The notes below the pieces were generated by a model. The model was given only the letters and a program-made list of their open reading frames with translations, did not search any database and was not told the origin of the DNA. A stretch of DNA of 23,715 nt from Euprymna scolopes (taxonomy: Eukaryota; Mollusca; Cephalopoda; Sepiida; Sepiolidae), in the NCBI GenBank assembly GCA_024364805.1, contig CM044518.1, positions 76,981,908 to 77,005,622 of the forward strand, in the 5' to 3' direction. The position numbers were made by a program, and so were the translations under genes. Shown piece after piece: positions 1-9,789 of this stretch. The first letter of the stretch is position 1; each line of letters begins with the position of its first letter.

Positions 1-840
1 AGAACTGGAGCAACCTCAGTGGAGCATTTTTTAATAGCACCGCCGAGATGAGATCGGGTCCACTTACTTTTGAGATGTCTAGGTTTTTTTTAACTATGTA
101 CATGAGAAGGAGTGATTTTCAAATCGTTTAGTGTGGCGTCTGTCCGCAAAAGCAAGTCGGGGGAGAGTGGTGTACCGGGTTCAGTGTGGAGTTTGAGGCA
201 AACCGACTGGTAAGCAGGTTAGCCTTGTCGGATGCCGTTCAAGCAACCTCATGGTTGTTTGATAGTGGGGGAATCGTTGACTGCCCATTATTTACTACAC
301 TGTTGTAGATTTTCCAAAAATCATGGGTTCCTTATTTCTGTTATTCGATGCGTTTTCTGGTGGTTTCAGTGTACTCTGTCTTAGCTGTTGCTATTTCTCT
401 CTTACAATTACTTCTGGCTTCTAGATACTTATTTCTGTTGAAACTAGGCTTATGTCGGTTGAATCTGCATATGTCTGTCCGAGTCCTTGCGACAGAAAGG
501 GAAATAACCAGGCATGTTAATGTGGTTAGAGGGATTGGAGAAGTGTAGGTTAATTTCACTTAATGCTAAGATATACGTGGATGTTTACTAGGAGAAATGA
601 TTCAACATCATCTAAGTTAGTTCTAAACCCGCAGATATACGTAGATGCAAGCATCAAGGGAGGAGGCAGGTTGGTTTTCTTTGAGTTTGGTCCTGGTTTA
701 AATGTAAGTTTGCTTGAGCTGTCATTTAATTTTATTTAATTTAATTTAAAAGTTTCAGTTAGGGTGAGTGAGAGGTGCTGGACAGGTGGTTGTGCAGAAT
801 ATCAGACATGCAATACAAGTAGTCCATAAGCTGTCCTCAC
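1..840. other. No supported gene; mixed-composition DNA
   Basis: No reading frame here looks like a known protein. A 66-codon plus-strand frame (348-548) begins with a hydrophobic stretch that could pass for a signal peptide, but it is short, unmatched by anything I recognise, and covered by an equally long minus-strand frame, so I do not call it. A short motif, GATATACGTRGATG-like, occurs near 567 and 634 and more weakly near 2398. A TTTAA-rich run lies at 724-750. Confidence 0.5.
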
Positions 841-1450
841 CTACAGGATTGTGGCCTCAGAAAAGCCCCTAAGGAGATGAGTGCACGGTCTTTTTCCATG
901 CGCGACATAGCATTACAAAAATCCCGATATTATACAACTGTTGATGAAGCAGCAGCTCTAAGCGCTACCGAAGAGTTAGGGCCTCTGTACTATCAGGCGG
1001 AAAAAGCAGCAAAGAAATTGTCAATCCGGTACCCTCAACCTATTAGACAAAAGTCAGCCCAGTCCAACTGTACCGACATATATGGTACTGAAGCACCCTC
1101 ACAGTGTCAAGTTTAGGGGGTGGGATATGGCGGGAGCTGGGAAAAACGGCGTTCATTGCCCTAGTCAGGAAACAAGGTCAACCACTGGGTGATTCTGTCG
1201 AGTCGCCGTAATAGCACCTCTACGTCTTGCTAATAGGCAAAGAAGGAGTACGAAAGCCGGGCGATAAACAGAGCCTATCTTCTTAAGCAGTTTAGGTCTG
1301 CCAACCGGTGATTTGTTTGAGTCACCCGCTTTAAGAAGGTTCTCGTTCGGGACTTAAGAGGCCTCCCTCCCCTAGGTTTAGCCTCAGAGTTTTCCTTCTC
1401 CTAGACGGATGACCTAGGAAGATCTACGGGCCCATCAGCACCGAGAGGTA
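841..1450. other. GC-richer block of unknown origin with two related stem-loops
   Basis: This block is clearly richer in G and C than its neighbours, especially the AT-rich DNA to the right. A 79-codon frame (877-1116, plus) opens it but resembles nothing I know and has no detectable domain. The right half (1130-1440) has no long frame but contains two related stem-loops listed separately. Dense, structured, non-coding sequence of this kind often comes from the untranslated part of a retroelement or from a structured RNA; either is inference. Its left edge is gradual. Its right edge, near 1445, is sharp, changing abruptly to AT-rich DNA. Confidence 0.3.
1188..1326 (+). repeat. Two related 20-nt stem-loops 119 nt apart
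   Basis: Stem-loop 1 spans 1188-1207 and stem-loop 2 spans 1307-1326. Each folds as a 7-bp stem with a 6-nt loop: GGTGATT pairs with AGTCGCC in the first and GAGTCACC-side bases in the second (GGTGATT with AGTCACC). The third base pair is T-G in copy 1 and T-A in copy 2, so pairing is kept although the base differs. The flanks are also similar, with CAACC just before each stem. This suggests a duplicated structured module. Its function is unknown. Confidence 0.4.
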
Positions 1451-3160
1451 GTTAATATTAATTGATTATTTAGGTTATCTATCTACTGAAAAAATACACT
1501 CCTCGAAGTGATTATAAAGGACATTACTATGCTTTCATTTTCATTGTTAATGGAAGAGGGGATAAGTAAAAATTCATGCAGTGGAAGCAACTAAATTGGC
1601 AACAGGATTGGTTGGAAAGAGTGGAGTTAATGTATGGTTATATATTGTTTATGTTAGTTTAGTTAACTATTAAAGTATGATTCACTTAATATTATGAATT
1701 CAAATTTGGTGCCCAAACTGAGTATTTAATACGACTGAAAGATAAGATAGATGCTCAATATAGATACAAGAAACATTTGATTTAGAGTACAGTTCAGTAC
1801 AGGTATACCTGAAAAATATAAGTTATGTCGTAATCTGTAAGTACAATTATGTATAGATGGATGGGTAAGTGGCATGTATACGAATATATGAAATTTTAGA
1901 CATTGTTGTCTTCAGGATTCTAACGAAGGAAGATGGTTCGCCTTTCTTTTAAAATCCGGAAGTTTGTATTGCAATGAATATCGGTTCAGTTTATGCATTA
2001 ATTATTACAATACTATCTCCTATCAAAACGAAAAGAGATTAAGAGTTACTGTTCATTATAGATCACTTTAAATCTATGTATAAGACTATGGCTAGTAAGT
2101 ATTTACTTTAAAGCTTAGCTAAGAGATAAGAGTATAATCTAAAGCATGCCTTAGAAGAAATCTTAAGGTGTTAATGTGTATTGATTACAAAAGTCAGTCT
2201 ACTAAGGTTAAGAGTTGAGAGTTAAGACCAATCTAAGTTACGTGTAAAGGATCAGATTTAATGGCAGATAGGAAATAGATCAGGAGAGAGGATTTTAATA
2301 ACAGTACGGTATAATTACACGTTAGGGTAGCGTTAAAAAAAAAGTTTGCAATGCAAAACAGACAAAGGCAGTCGTCTTGGAGGTAAAGAATCTCTAGGAT
2401 ATACGTAGCATACAAGCAGCGGTATTTTTACGGTTTTGAGTCCGTAAACTAGTCAGACACAAAGCACCTCAAGGAGGTCTCTCGTATTTTAACTGCATCT
2501 GTCTAATTTTTTAAAGTAGTTGAATAGAGTATTATAAGGTGTTCATCTTAGCATAAGGATAGAATGAAAGTTTAAGGTAAAATTCAAAGTGATATAAGGA
2601 ATTAATAAGGATTAGATGTACGATCACTGGATGTTGGGCTGATCGGGAAAAATTTTTGTATTTGGAAAATGTCTTAGTGATATAAGATTTTAGAAATAAA
2701 CAGTACGAGGATACTAAAAGAAGTTCTGAGCTATTGAGGATCCAGTATAGGCGATTAGATATAGGAAGCAAGATGGTCATATTTTCTATGTACGAATTGT
2801 ACATATTAAGTATACTACTTAAGTTATTCTACCCTCTATCGTAAAAGGAAATCCGTTTGTAATGCGGTTGGCTAATTTGACAAGAAAAAGCGTGAGAAGT
2901 TGTTGCAATGAACAGAGCTTATCTAATTATTTAACGATATTAGTTTACAGATAATTGTACAAATTGATGAATTGCTTACTAACCTAGTGTTTCGATGAAG
3001 TGACAGATCAAAATCATAGGCACTAGGAAAACACACACCCGGAATAGGTGTTCGGAAAGGAGATGGCAGTGCGCGAGTGGGGGATCACTTTAAATTTTTC
3101 ATTTATTTATTTTTTTAATTTTAGTTATTTTTTTTTAGCGCCTTACCATGGCTGATTATA
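1451..3160. other. AT-rich intergenic DNA, no gene seen
   Basis: About 1.7 kb of AT-rich sequence with only short frames (60 to 90 codons) rich in Ile, Leu, Tyr, Ser and Phe, as expected from random AT-rich DNA. I see no repeat, RNA gene or promoter that I can support. A T-rich stretch lies at 3090-3137. Confidence 0.6.
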
Positions 3161-3164
3161 TTAA

Positions 3165-3407
3165 GTATCATACTTAAATAAAGTTTTTCTATCATCTAAA
3201 TAAGCTAGTATAAACTTTCCGAGTGGTGTCCTTTTGTGCCTGGTCCAGATTTCTTGGAGCTGATGTTATGCTCTCTGGATAGTAGTTCTGGTGGAGGGTT
3301 TCTCTTAAACTGTCCATTTCCTCTTGATAGGCACTACTGTTACTACATATTGCTTTTGATAGGCAACAGTGGAGCAGTAGTGCCTTGCTCAACTCAGTTC
3401 TTCTCAC
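3165..3407 (-). pseudogene. Fragment resembling the C-terminal end of a Penelope-like reverse transcriptase
   Basis: Read on the minus strand, 3192-3407 gives AYQEEMDSLRETLHQNYYP followed by a basic, Lys/Arg-containing stretch. A second frame just downstream (3165-3211) gives AYLDDRKTLFKYDT. Together, in this order, these recall the end of Penelope-type reverse transcriptases: an E-x-L-x-x-x-L-x-x-N-G-Y-P helix, then a segment like PYVxGVTDKIGKLLKKYNI. The GIY-YIG nuclease that would follow in that family is not visible. The scrap is only about 80 residues, crosses frames and was judged by eye. It lies opposite to, and just left of, the LTR element at 3628. A chance resemblance is quite possible. 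Confidence 0.28.
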
Positions 3408-3622
3408 ATACCGGTGATCTTTAAGATAATGACGATATTTAAGTACGAGTCGCGATTAGTCTTAAACTTAAATTATGAGAGAATCCTTATTTTCTTACCC
3501 TCTTCCCTAAAAGAGCAAGGTTAGACAAAAGGTCAGGTTTTAATGTGAGGAGGTTACTAGAGAAAAGTAAGCGCCGTCGATGCTGTGGACGAGTTTTGGT
3601 ACATCGATTTTCGTCGTCGTCA

Positions 3623-3627
3623 TTATG
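3623..3627. repeat. Left target-site duplication (TTATG)
   Basis: TTATG directly abuts the left LTR and is repeated exactly at 8468-8472 right after the other LTR. A 5-bp duplication is normal for Ty3/gypsy integrases. It shows that both LTRs arrived in one insertion and fixes the LTR edges at TGGTG...AACA. Confidence 0.85.
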
Positions 3628-3840
3628 TGGTGTAATGGAATAACCTAATATCCCTTCAAAGATGAAATGAACTATACCCTCTCACGTGACTGAGAGAACG
3701 AAAAAAAGACAGGAAGTGAATAAGACAAGATGTCGAGTAACTCTTATGCCACCTATATTCCCTTGTAAATAAACCCCTTTGTTGTTCACCCATAACACCG
3801 TGTTTCTTGCTGTATTCTTATTTAAAGTAAGGATATAACA
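3628..3840 (+). repeat. 5' LTR of the Mag-like element
   Basis: The LTR begins TGGTGTAATGG and ends GGATATAACA, so it has the usual TG...CA ends. It is about 92 percent identical to the copy at 8254-8467. The motif AATAAACCCC near 3767 could serve as the polyadenylation signal. No clear TATA box is seen. Confidence 0.92.
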
Positions 3841-3842
3841 TA

Positions 3843-3862
3843 TGGCGACAGGGTTCGAATTC
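3843..3862 (+). other. Primer-binding site, probably for a serine tRNA
   Basis: TGGCGACAGGGTTCGAATTC starts two bases after the LTR. Its complement ends in GTCGCCA and contains a T-loop sequence (TTCGAA), as the 3' end of a tRNA would. A GTCGCCA end is typical of serine tRNAs, and Mag elements are known to use a serine tRNA primer. The exact tRNA is inferred. Confidence 0.7.
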
Positions 3863-4281
3863 ACAAAAAGGAAATTTTAAACCAAAAACATATCGGAAAA
3901 CGAAGAGAAAAATACTGCACGGAAAAATTCAACTACTGAAAAAATGCTAAGACACACACAAAAAAGTAACTTATTTTTTTTAATTCAGTCTGTTACGGTC
4001 CTACTGAAAAAAAGAGAAATTGACATTTCACGAAGCATTGAAAGGAACAATTTTTTAAAGTGTCTATTTCAAATTTCTTTTGTTTCATAGGAAGAAAAAA
4101 TACGGCAGAAAGAACGCGTGTATGCTGTGTTTCAGTGTACATTTCGTTTGTGTTGCAAAAACCTTGTCTAATAAAGAATGTTTTTTTATGGCTTAAAAAC
4201 TATTCAGTGAATTTATTTAATGCTTTTTGCAGATGCTGGTAACCTTTTGTTTTAGTACTGTGTTTAAAAAAATTCTTCAAC

Positions 4282-5140
4282 ATGGAGCAATTAGCCGTGT
4301 TTACAAAAACGATACAATTAGCACTGGCAGCTCGACAAAGCCAGATGCAATTTTTACAAAAAGAACAGTTAAAACAAAATGAAGTATTAAAAACAATATT
4401 AATGAAACAAGAAGAAAAAAGGATTGTCGGTTCACTCCGGAAGGAACTGCAAATTCGCTGACAGAATTTTTATGTGAACTAACTAATGGCTTAACGTTTC
4501 CAGCATATCGTAGATACGAAAATATTTTTCCAAACGATGTCAGGCCTGGTCGGATGAAGAAAAAATTATTTTACTGTTGCAAAAACTGGGTTTCCATGGA
4601 AATACCAAGTATACCAATTTTATACTCCCAAGGAAACCCGAAGATATATCTTTTAAAGAGTCTATAGACATTTTATCGAAAATTTTCGGAGAACGGGATA
4701 GCTCGTTATAAGTGTTTAAATATTTTGAAACAAGATGATAAAGACTTTATCCCCTATGCTGTGAGAGTAAATGCCCAATGCGAGTTATTTAAGTTGAAAG
4801 ACCTAAAAGGGGGCATGTTTAAATGCTTGATATTTGTGCAAGGGTTAATATCCTCAAAGGATGAAGAGATTTGTTCCAGGATATTATCCATTATGAACCA
4901 AGACATAGAAATAACCTTACAGAAAGTTACTGAGGAATGCCCGAAACTATTAAATTTAAAACAGGATAATACTAGTATCGAAGTGAAAAATGTTGACAAA
5001 GCGTAAAGCAAGGTGACCACTATGTAAAAAAAAACTGTAAGACGTGTGGAGGAAAGAATCACTTCACAAAAGAGTCCTACTTCAAAAGCCAAATATGCTA
5101 TAAGTGCGGGCGTAAAGGACACAGTATGCAAAAAGGATAA
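4282..5140 (+). pseudogene. gag: gag remnant with zinc-knuckle region
   Basis: The remnant starts at an ATG about 440 bp after the LTR (MEQLAVFTKTIQLALAARQS), with a Gln/Lys-rich, coiled-coil-like N-terminus, as in Mag and K02A2.6-type Gag proteins. Near 5035-5135 lie two adjacent knuckle-like stretches, CKTCGGKNH and CYKCGRKGHS, which bind the RNA genome in the living family. It is a fossil and is not expected to yield a working protein. Confidence 0.75.
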
Positions 5141-5199
5141 CTACTGTAAGCCTGAAATAAAGACCATTGATTCTAAAAAAGAGTCCATGTATGGTAAAA

Positions 5200-5450
5200 A
5201 AAGGAAATATATTGAAGTTAGAATTAATGGCCGGAAAGTAAACTGTCTTTTAGATACTGAAAGTGACATATCCTTAATTGATGAAACAACATGGAAGAAA
5301 ATTGATTCTCCAAAGCTGCAAAACACAAAGAAAATTGCCAGAGGAATGTCTGGAAATAGATTAAAATTTAAGGGTGAATTTTATACTAATGCGACCCTGA
5401 ATGAAAAGATGTTAAAAACTAAAATGTATGTTATACCTGGAAAAAAATTC
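5200..5450 (+). pseudogene. pro: Aspartic protease remnant
   Basis: A segment reading IEVRINGRKVNCLLDT, then SDISLIDETTWKKI, matches the start of retroviral-type aspartic proteases, where LLDTG-S-D-x-S-L-I is the active-site strand. It lies between the zinc knuckles and reverse transcriptase, as the Ty3/gypsy order requires. It is a fossil. Confidence 0.75.
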
Positions 5451-5635
5451 TAATCTGTTCAGTATAGATTTGATGATACTTTTCAATTTATGGGAGAAAC
5501 TAATAAACTCATTTTGCAAAAGAGTAAATGTGACAGGATCTGAAAGTCCCAAACGGCCAGGAAGATTTGTTAAGGATTTGAAGAAGGATTTTAAAAATGT
5601 ATTTTCTGAAGGTCTGGGTTGCTGCACTAAAACGG

Positions 5636-6420
5636 AAGTGAAATTTGAACTGAAAGATGAAGCGAAACCGCTGTTTAACCCCGAAAGGAAGGTTCCGTAT
5701 TCGGCAATAGAAACAATCGAGAAAGAATTAAATAGACTCGAAGAAATCGAAGTAATAAAAAAGTGGACTACTCTGAATGGGCATCACCCACAGTTTATGT
5801 GAAAAAGAAAAAAAATCAGGGTATGTGGAGATTTTTTTACGGGACTGAATGATTCCTTAAAGGATCATAACTATCCACTCCCTACCCCTGAGAAAATATT
5901 TTTAAAAATTTTCACAAAAATAGACTCATCAGAAGCATACTTCCGGGTCAAAGCCCACGAAGATAGTTCTAAATAACTGACAATGAATACTCATAAAGGA
6001 TTATGTTCCCTAAAACGATTGCCGTTTGGGTTGAAAGTAGCACCAAATTTATTCCAACAAATTATGGATGCCATAGTAGAAGGCTTGGATTTTTCAATGA
6101 ATTATTTAGACAACATTTTGATAAGAAACAAAAATGTTGAAGAACATAAAAACCATATTTTGAAGGTATTCGAGATAATAGAAGACTACGGATTTAAAGT
6201 GGCTGTCGAAAAATATAATTTTGGTATGGACAAGATTGAATATTTGGGACAAATTATTGATTGGAAAAGTAGAAGACCTAACCCAAATAGGACAGAAGCA
6301 ATTAGCAATGTAATGAAGTTACAGTCATTCTTGGGTCAAGCAAACTACTATAATTCTCATATCCCAAATATGCACGAACTAAGAGCACCATTAAGTGAAT
6401 TATTGAAGAAGAATAAAAAA
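5636..6420 (+). pseudogene. pol: Reverse transcriptase remnant of the LTR element
   Basis: Family hallmarks occur in order: a proline-rich fingers entry (FNPERKVPYSAIE), a palm region with LPFGLKVAPNLFQQIMD, NYLDNILI in the catalytic-motif position followed by EEHKNHILKVFEI, then KIEYLGQIID and a thumb/connection segment LQSFLGQANYYNSHIP. This arrangement is diagnostic of Ty3/gypsy reverse transcriptase. In a live element it copies the RNA genome inside the particle. This copy is a fossil. Confidence 0.9.
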
Positions 6421-6479
6421 TGACTCTAGACAAAACAATGTGAGGATGCATTCCAAAAATATTAAAAGATGTTTGTTAT

Positions 6480-6900
6480 CGGATCTAGCGTTAGCACATT
6501 ACAATCTGAAAAAGGATCTAATTGTAGTGGCAGATGCGAGCGAATACGGTTTAGGAGCGGGGCTTCTACACAGAATTGAAGATGGATCTACTAAACCAAT
6601 TTCTCACGCTTCGAAGGTTTTATTACCCGCTGAAAGAAAGTACAGTCAGATCGAAAAAGGGTTTGGCGATTGTGTATGACATGAAAAAGTTTCATAGATT
6701 CATTCATGGATATCTTTTGTCTTGGAAACGGACCATAAACCATTAATATCGATTTTTGGTTTAAAAAAGGGAGTCCTACTCATACGGCAAATAGATTACA
6801 GAGATGGGGTATTATTTTGCTCAATTACGATTTCAATATGAAACACCTAGCATCTAGTAAAATTGCACATGCAGATGGCTTGTCGAGATCGATCCCCAGT
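6480..6900 (+). pseudogene. pol: RNase H remnant of the LTR element
   Basis: VVADASEYGLGAGLLH, followed by PISHASKVLLPAERKYSQIEK, is the typical opening of a gypsy RNase H domain. Near 6811-6900 the domain closes with a stretch like NYDFNMKHLASSKIAHADGL, which corresponds to the conserved G-x-x-N-x-x-A-D-x-L-S-R end. The domain follows the reverse transcriptase directly, as expected. It is a fossil. Confidence 0.85.
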
Positions 6901-7089
6901 AAAACTGAATCGAAGAAACTTTTATAGCAGCCCTAAAAGAAGAAAATGAACTAACAGATATATTAATAAATACTGTTAGGGAACTTCCTGTTACACTTGA
7001 GGAAATAAAGAAAGCATCGACAACAGATAAATATGTTAATAAGATAAAAAAAAAACAAGTGGGACAAGACGAAAAGAATAGAAAAAGAT

Positions 7090-7790
7090 TAAAAGTGTTT
7101 CCATTTTCTATGTGTGATGAAACTCTGATGTACGCAGACAGAGTGGTAATACCGGAAGTATTACAAAAGAAAATCCTAAAGGAATTCCACATGGAACATC
7201 TCCAGAATGAACGCCCTAATGAGAGGATTCACATAGTGGCCTGGAATGAATCAGGACATTGAGAAAATTGTAAAATTATGTAGAGGTTGCCAAGTAGCCG
7301 CAAGATCTCCCCCCCCATACGGACGCAACTTTGGCCTAAAACAGATGTACCCTGGACACGCATCCATATCGATTACGCAGAACCTATAGTAATCGTAGAT
7401 AGTATGTCAAAATGGCCAGAAATTTTAGAATATAAACACCTACAGTGGCAAACACAATAAAAGGGCTGGGCGAGGTATTTAGTCGGTTCGGAGTTTTAAA
7501 AACAATTCTTAGTGAATATATTAGTACTATGTTCACAGATCAAGAATTCAAGCACTACTGTGGGGCACTGGCCATTGAAAACATTATAATACCAACTTCT
7601 AACCCTCGATAAACTGGACAAGCGTAAAGATTTGTCGATACTTTTAAACGAGCTTTAAAAAAGAATAATAACATTGACACGGAAGAAAAAAAGCATTAAA
7701 AATTCTTAGCAATATATACGATAACACCAAATCCATATGCAAATGCTAAATTATCCCCAGCTGAAACTATGCTTGCCAGGAAGGTACGTT
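7090..7790 (+). pseudogene. pol: Integrase remnant of the LTR element
   Basis: The N-terminal zinc-binding half can be traced from MYADRVVIPEVLQKKILKEF to CRGCQVAAR near 7300. The core begins near 7340 with WPKTDVPWTRIHIDYAEP and VIVDSMSKWPEILEY, the usual entry to the catalytic core in K02A2.6/Mag-type integrases. The 5-bp target duplication around the element is the footprint of this enzyme. It is a fossil. Confidence 0.82.
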
Positions 7791-8165
7791 CGGTGTTCAA
7801 CCGGTTAATCCCAAGAGAAAATGTAAAAAAAACGTATCAAGGATAATGTAAGGTACAAGACTTACAATGACGGGAATAAAGTTTTCTTCAAAAATTATCG
7901 TGCAGGGAAGAGTTTTTGGGAAAAAGGCATAATCTCAAGAAGAATTGGGAGAATGGTTTACATTAAAAAAGGCAGACTTTTTCCACAAAAAAAAAAACAT
8001 ATTAACCAACTGAGACCCCGAAACATAGAAACTGTCAGAGACCAGGAGTTAATGGAAGTGCTATATGATACTTTCCATATACAATCTCCAAACAAGGAAG
8101 TACCATTAACCCAGAAATCCAGTCACTCTCCAAATGTAAAAAAAATCGGCAAACACAAATGGTAA
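7791..8165 (+). pseudogene. pol: Integrase C-terminal tail
   Basis: The stretch includes FNRLIPREN, KVFFKNYRAGKSFWEKG, then KKHINQLRP. Mag and related integrases end with the pattern G-D-x-V-x-x-x-N-Y-x-x-G-x-x-W-x-x-G followed by a H-x-x-Q-L-R-P line, which this tail follows. No chromodomain is present. The purine-rich run just before 8254 (TATGGAAGG) is a weak candidate polypurine tract. Confidence 0.7.
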
Positions 8166-8253
8166 GGAGAAGTGAAAGGAAAAGGAAAAGGATCGAATTT
8201 TTTGGACAAAGTCTAAAAAGAAAAAAATAGTAGAAGCAAAATTTTATGGAAGG

Positions 8254-8467
8254 TGATGTAATGGAATAACCTAACATCCCTTCATAGATGAAATGAACTA
8301 TACCCTCTCACGTGTCGGAGAGAGAAGGAAAAAAGACAGGAACTGAATAAGAAAAGATGTTGAGTAACTCTTATGTCACATGTATTCCCTTGTAAATAAA
8401 CCCCTTTGTCTTTCACCCATAACCCCGTGTTTCTTGCTGTATTCTTATTTAAAGTAAGGATATAACA
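8254..8467 (+). repeat. 3' LTR of the Mag-like element
   Basis: The copy begins TGATGTAATGG and ends GGATATAACA, and is about 92 percent identical to the 5' LTR. It is followed at once by TTATG, the second half of the target-site duplication (8468-8472). Confidence 0.92.
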
Positions 8468-8472
8468 TTATG

Positions 8473-9020
8473 TTAATCATTTTCTAAGACTCGCAGGAAT
8501 CCTCTGCCGGCGAAGGTTACTACTTTCATTTTTAAATAATTTGATATTTTTCATTATTAGATCATTTATCAAGGCCAACAGCTGCTCAAAGATACGGCTT
8601 GATGAGGCAGAATAATAAATATGAAAATATTTTTTATAATAATAACAACTATTAGTAGGATAAGAGTTTTAATACAGAAATTGTCTTTCAGCTACTTAAA
8701 AGCGCCAATGTTGGGATATTGACGCCAAGCGTTGAAGGGGCTTCTAATTAATACTTAAGCCAAACACAAATAAATATTCCATACAATCCACCCAAAATCT
8801 ACCCCTGTGTGTATCCTTTTATCTCCAATTCTTTTCTTACGAGTGACTGTATATTCAGGTATTTCTCCAAATTTATTGTTTCTCATCGTCGTTTGTGTTG
8901 ATTAAATGGGGAGCAATCTCTTCAAAGCACAATAACATGCAAATGAATATGTGTTTGTGCCGTGTGTGTGCCGACATGTGGTGACTGTCAATCAACCTCT
9001 GTAATTAATCGAATACTTTT
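8473..9020. other. AT-rich intergenic DNA, no gene seen
   Basis: This is the sequence to the right of the LTR insertion. It has only very short frames, a few A/T-rich runs and no supported repeat. Confidence 0.6.
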
Positions 9021-9670
9021 TTTAACTTTTATTCTCACTCTTCTTACTTCCTCGCCCTTTTTAATCACTTGCCCCCCCTTTTTTGTGCCATACTAGCATC
9101 TTTGTTTTTGTGTCTTCTGCTTGCGTTTCTTTATTATTCTCGTTTCTCCCACTTGCTTTCATCGCCTTCTTTTTTGGACCATTTCTTTTTCTTGCGTCTC
9201 TTTCTTCTCGTATCTTGCTTGCTTCTTTCTCGTTTTCGTTGTCTTCTTTCTTTTATTTGCAGTTTCCTTCTTTTTTCTTCTTTTTGTTTTCTCCTTTTGG
9301 CGTTTAGTTTTTTTTGTTCCGTTGCTTATTTCCTCTTCTCGTCCTTGTATTTTTTTTTCTTATTCGTCTTTTCTTTCTTTATGTTGCTTCCTTCTCTTTC
9401 TTTTTTATGCTTCCTCTTCCTCATTTCGTTTATTACTTGTTGAATTCTTTCGTATCTTCTTGCGTATCGCTTTTGTGATTTTTTTTTATTATTAAAGATT
9501 TTGTCATCTTTTGCTTTTTCTTCTTAGTTCCATTCCTTTACTTCTTACTCCCATCATTTGTTTTTTGCGTTTCTTTCTTTCTTCTTCTTCTTCTTCTTCT
9601 TCTTTTCCTCCTCCTCCTCCTCCTCCTCTTCTTCTTCTTCTTCTTCTTCTTCTCCGTCTTCTTCTTCCTA
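9021..9670. repeat. Long pyrimidine-rich tract ending in (TTC)n/(CTC)n
   Basis: For about 650 bases the plus strand is mostly T and C with scattered purines, ending at 9571-9667 in a purer array of TTC and CTC triplets. The long frames that appear here, rich in Phe, Ser and Leu on one strand and Lys, Arg and Glu on the other, are products of the repeat. The purity gradient, degenerate on the left and clean on the right, suggests an old expanding CTT array that is now decaying. Such tracts can adopt triplex structure. Confidence 0.8.
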
Positions 9671-9789
9671 ATGGACATGTTCTCTAGATTCTGAAAGCAT
9701 AAGAATGTGGGTATAAAGTCGGCACTGAATTCATTTTCTCGATGAAGGAGGGGAGATAGTAATAAGCAGGAAACACTTAGGCGCACAGT

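Larger units (their letters stand above)
3628..8467 (+). mobile_element. Ty3/gypsy LTR retrotransposon, Mag-like, complete structure but broken coding region
   Basis: This is a 4.84-kb element with two LTRs of about 213 bp, a primer-binding site, gag, then protease, reverse transcriptase, RNase H and integrase in that order, and TTATG duplications on both sides. The order and the 5-bp duplication are those of Ty3/gypsy. The short LTRs, a primer site that fits a serine-type tRNA, two zinc knuckles and the absence of a chromodomain point to the Mag clade (family knowledge plus inference). The LTRs differ at roughly 17 of 213 positions, about 8 percent, so the insertion is old; at a neutral rate near one per billion sites per year this means tens of millions of years, but the host rate is unknown. 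The coding region is dead, with well over ten breaks. I see no envelope gene. Confidence 0.92.

Noticed and set aside
348-548. 66-codon frame with a signal-peptide-like start
   Set aside because: It is short, unmatched, and overlapped by an equally long frame on the other strand.
3843-3870. tRNA-like string GGGTTCGAATTC
   Set aside because: It is the LTR element's primer-binding site. No cloverleaf can be formed around it.
9069-9495. Long Phe/Leu/Ser-rich frames resembling membrane proteins
   Set aside because: They are produced by the pyrimidine-rich tract, occur in several frames at once and have no non-repeat content.
9538-9786. Minus-strand frame with long Lys/Arg runs
   Set aside because: It is a translation of the (TTC)n/(CTC)n microsatellite.
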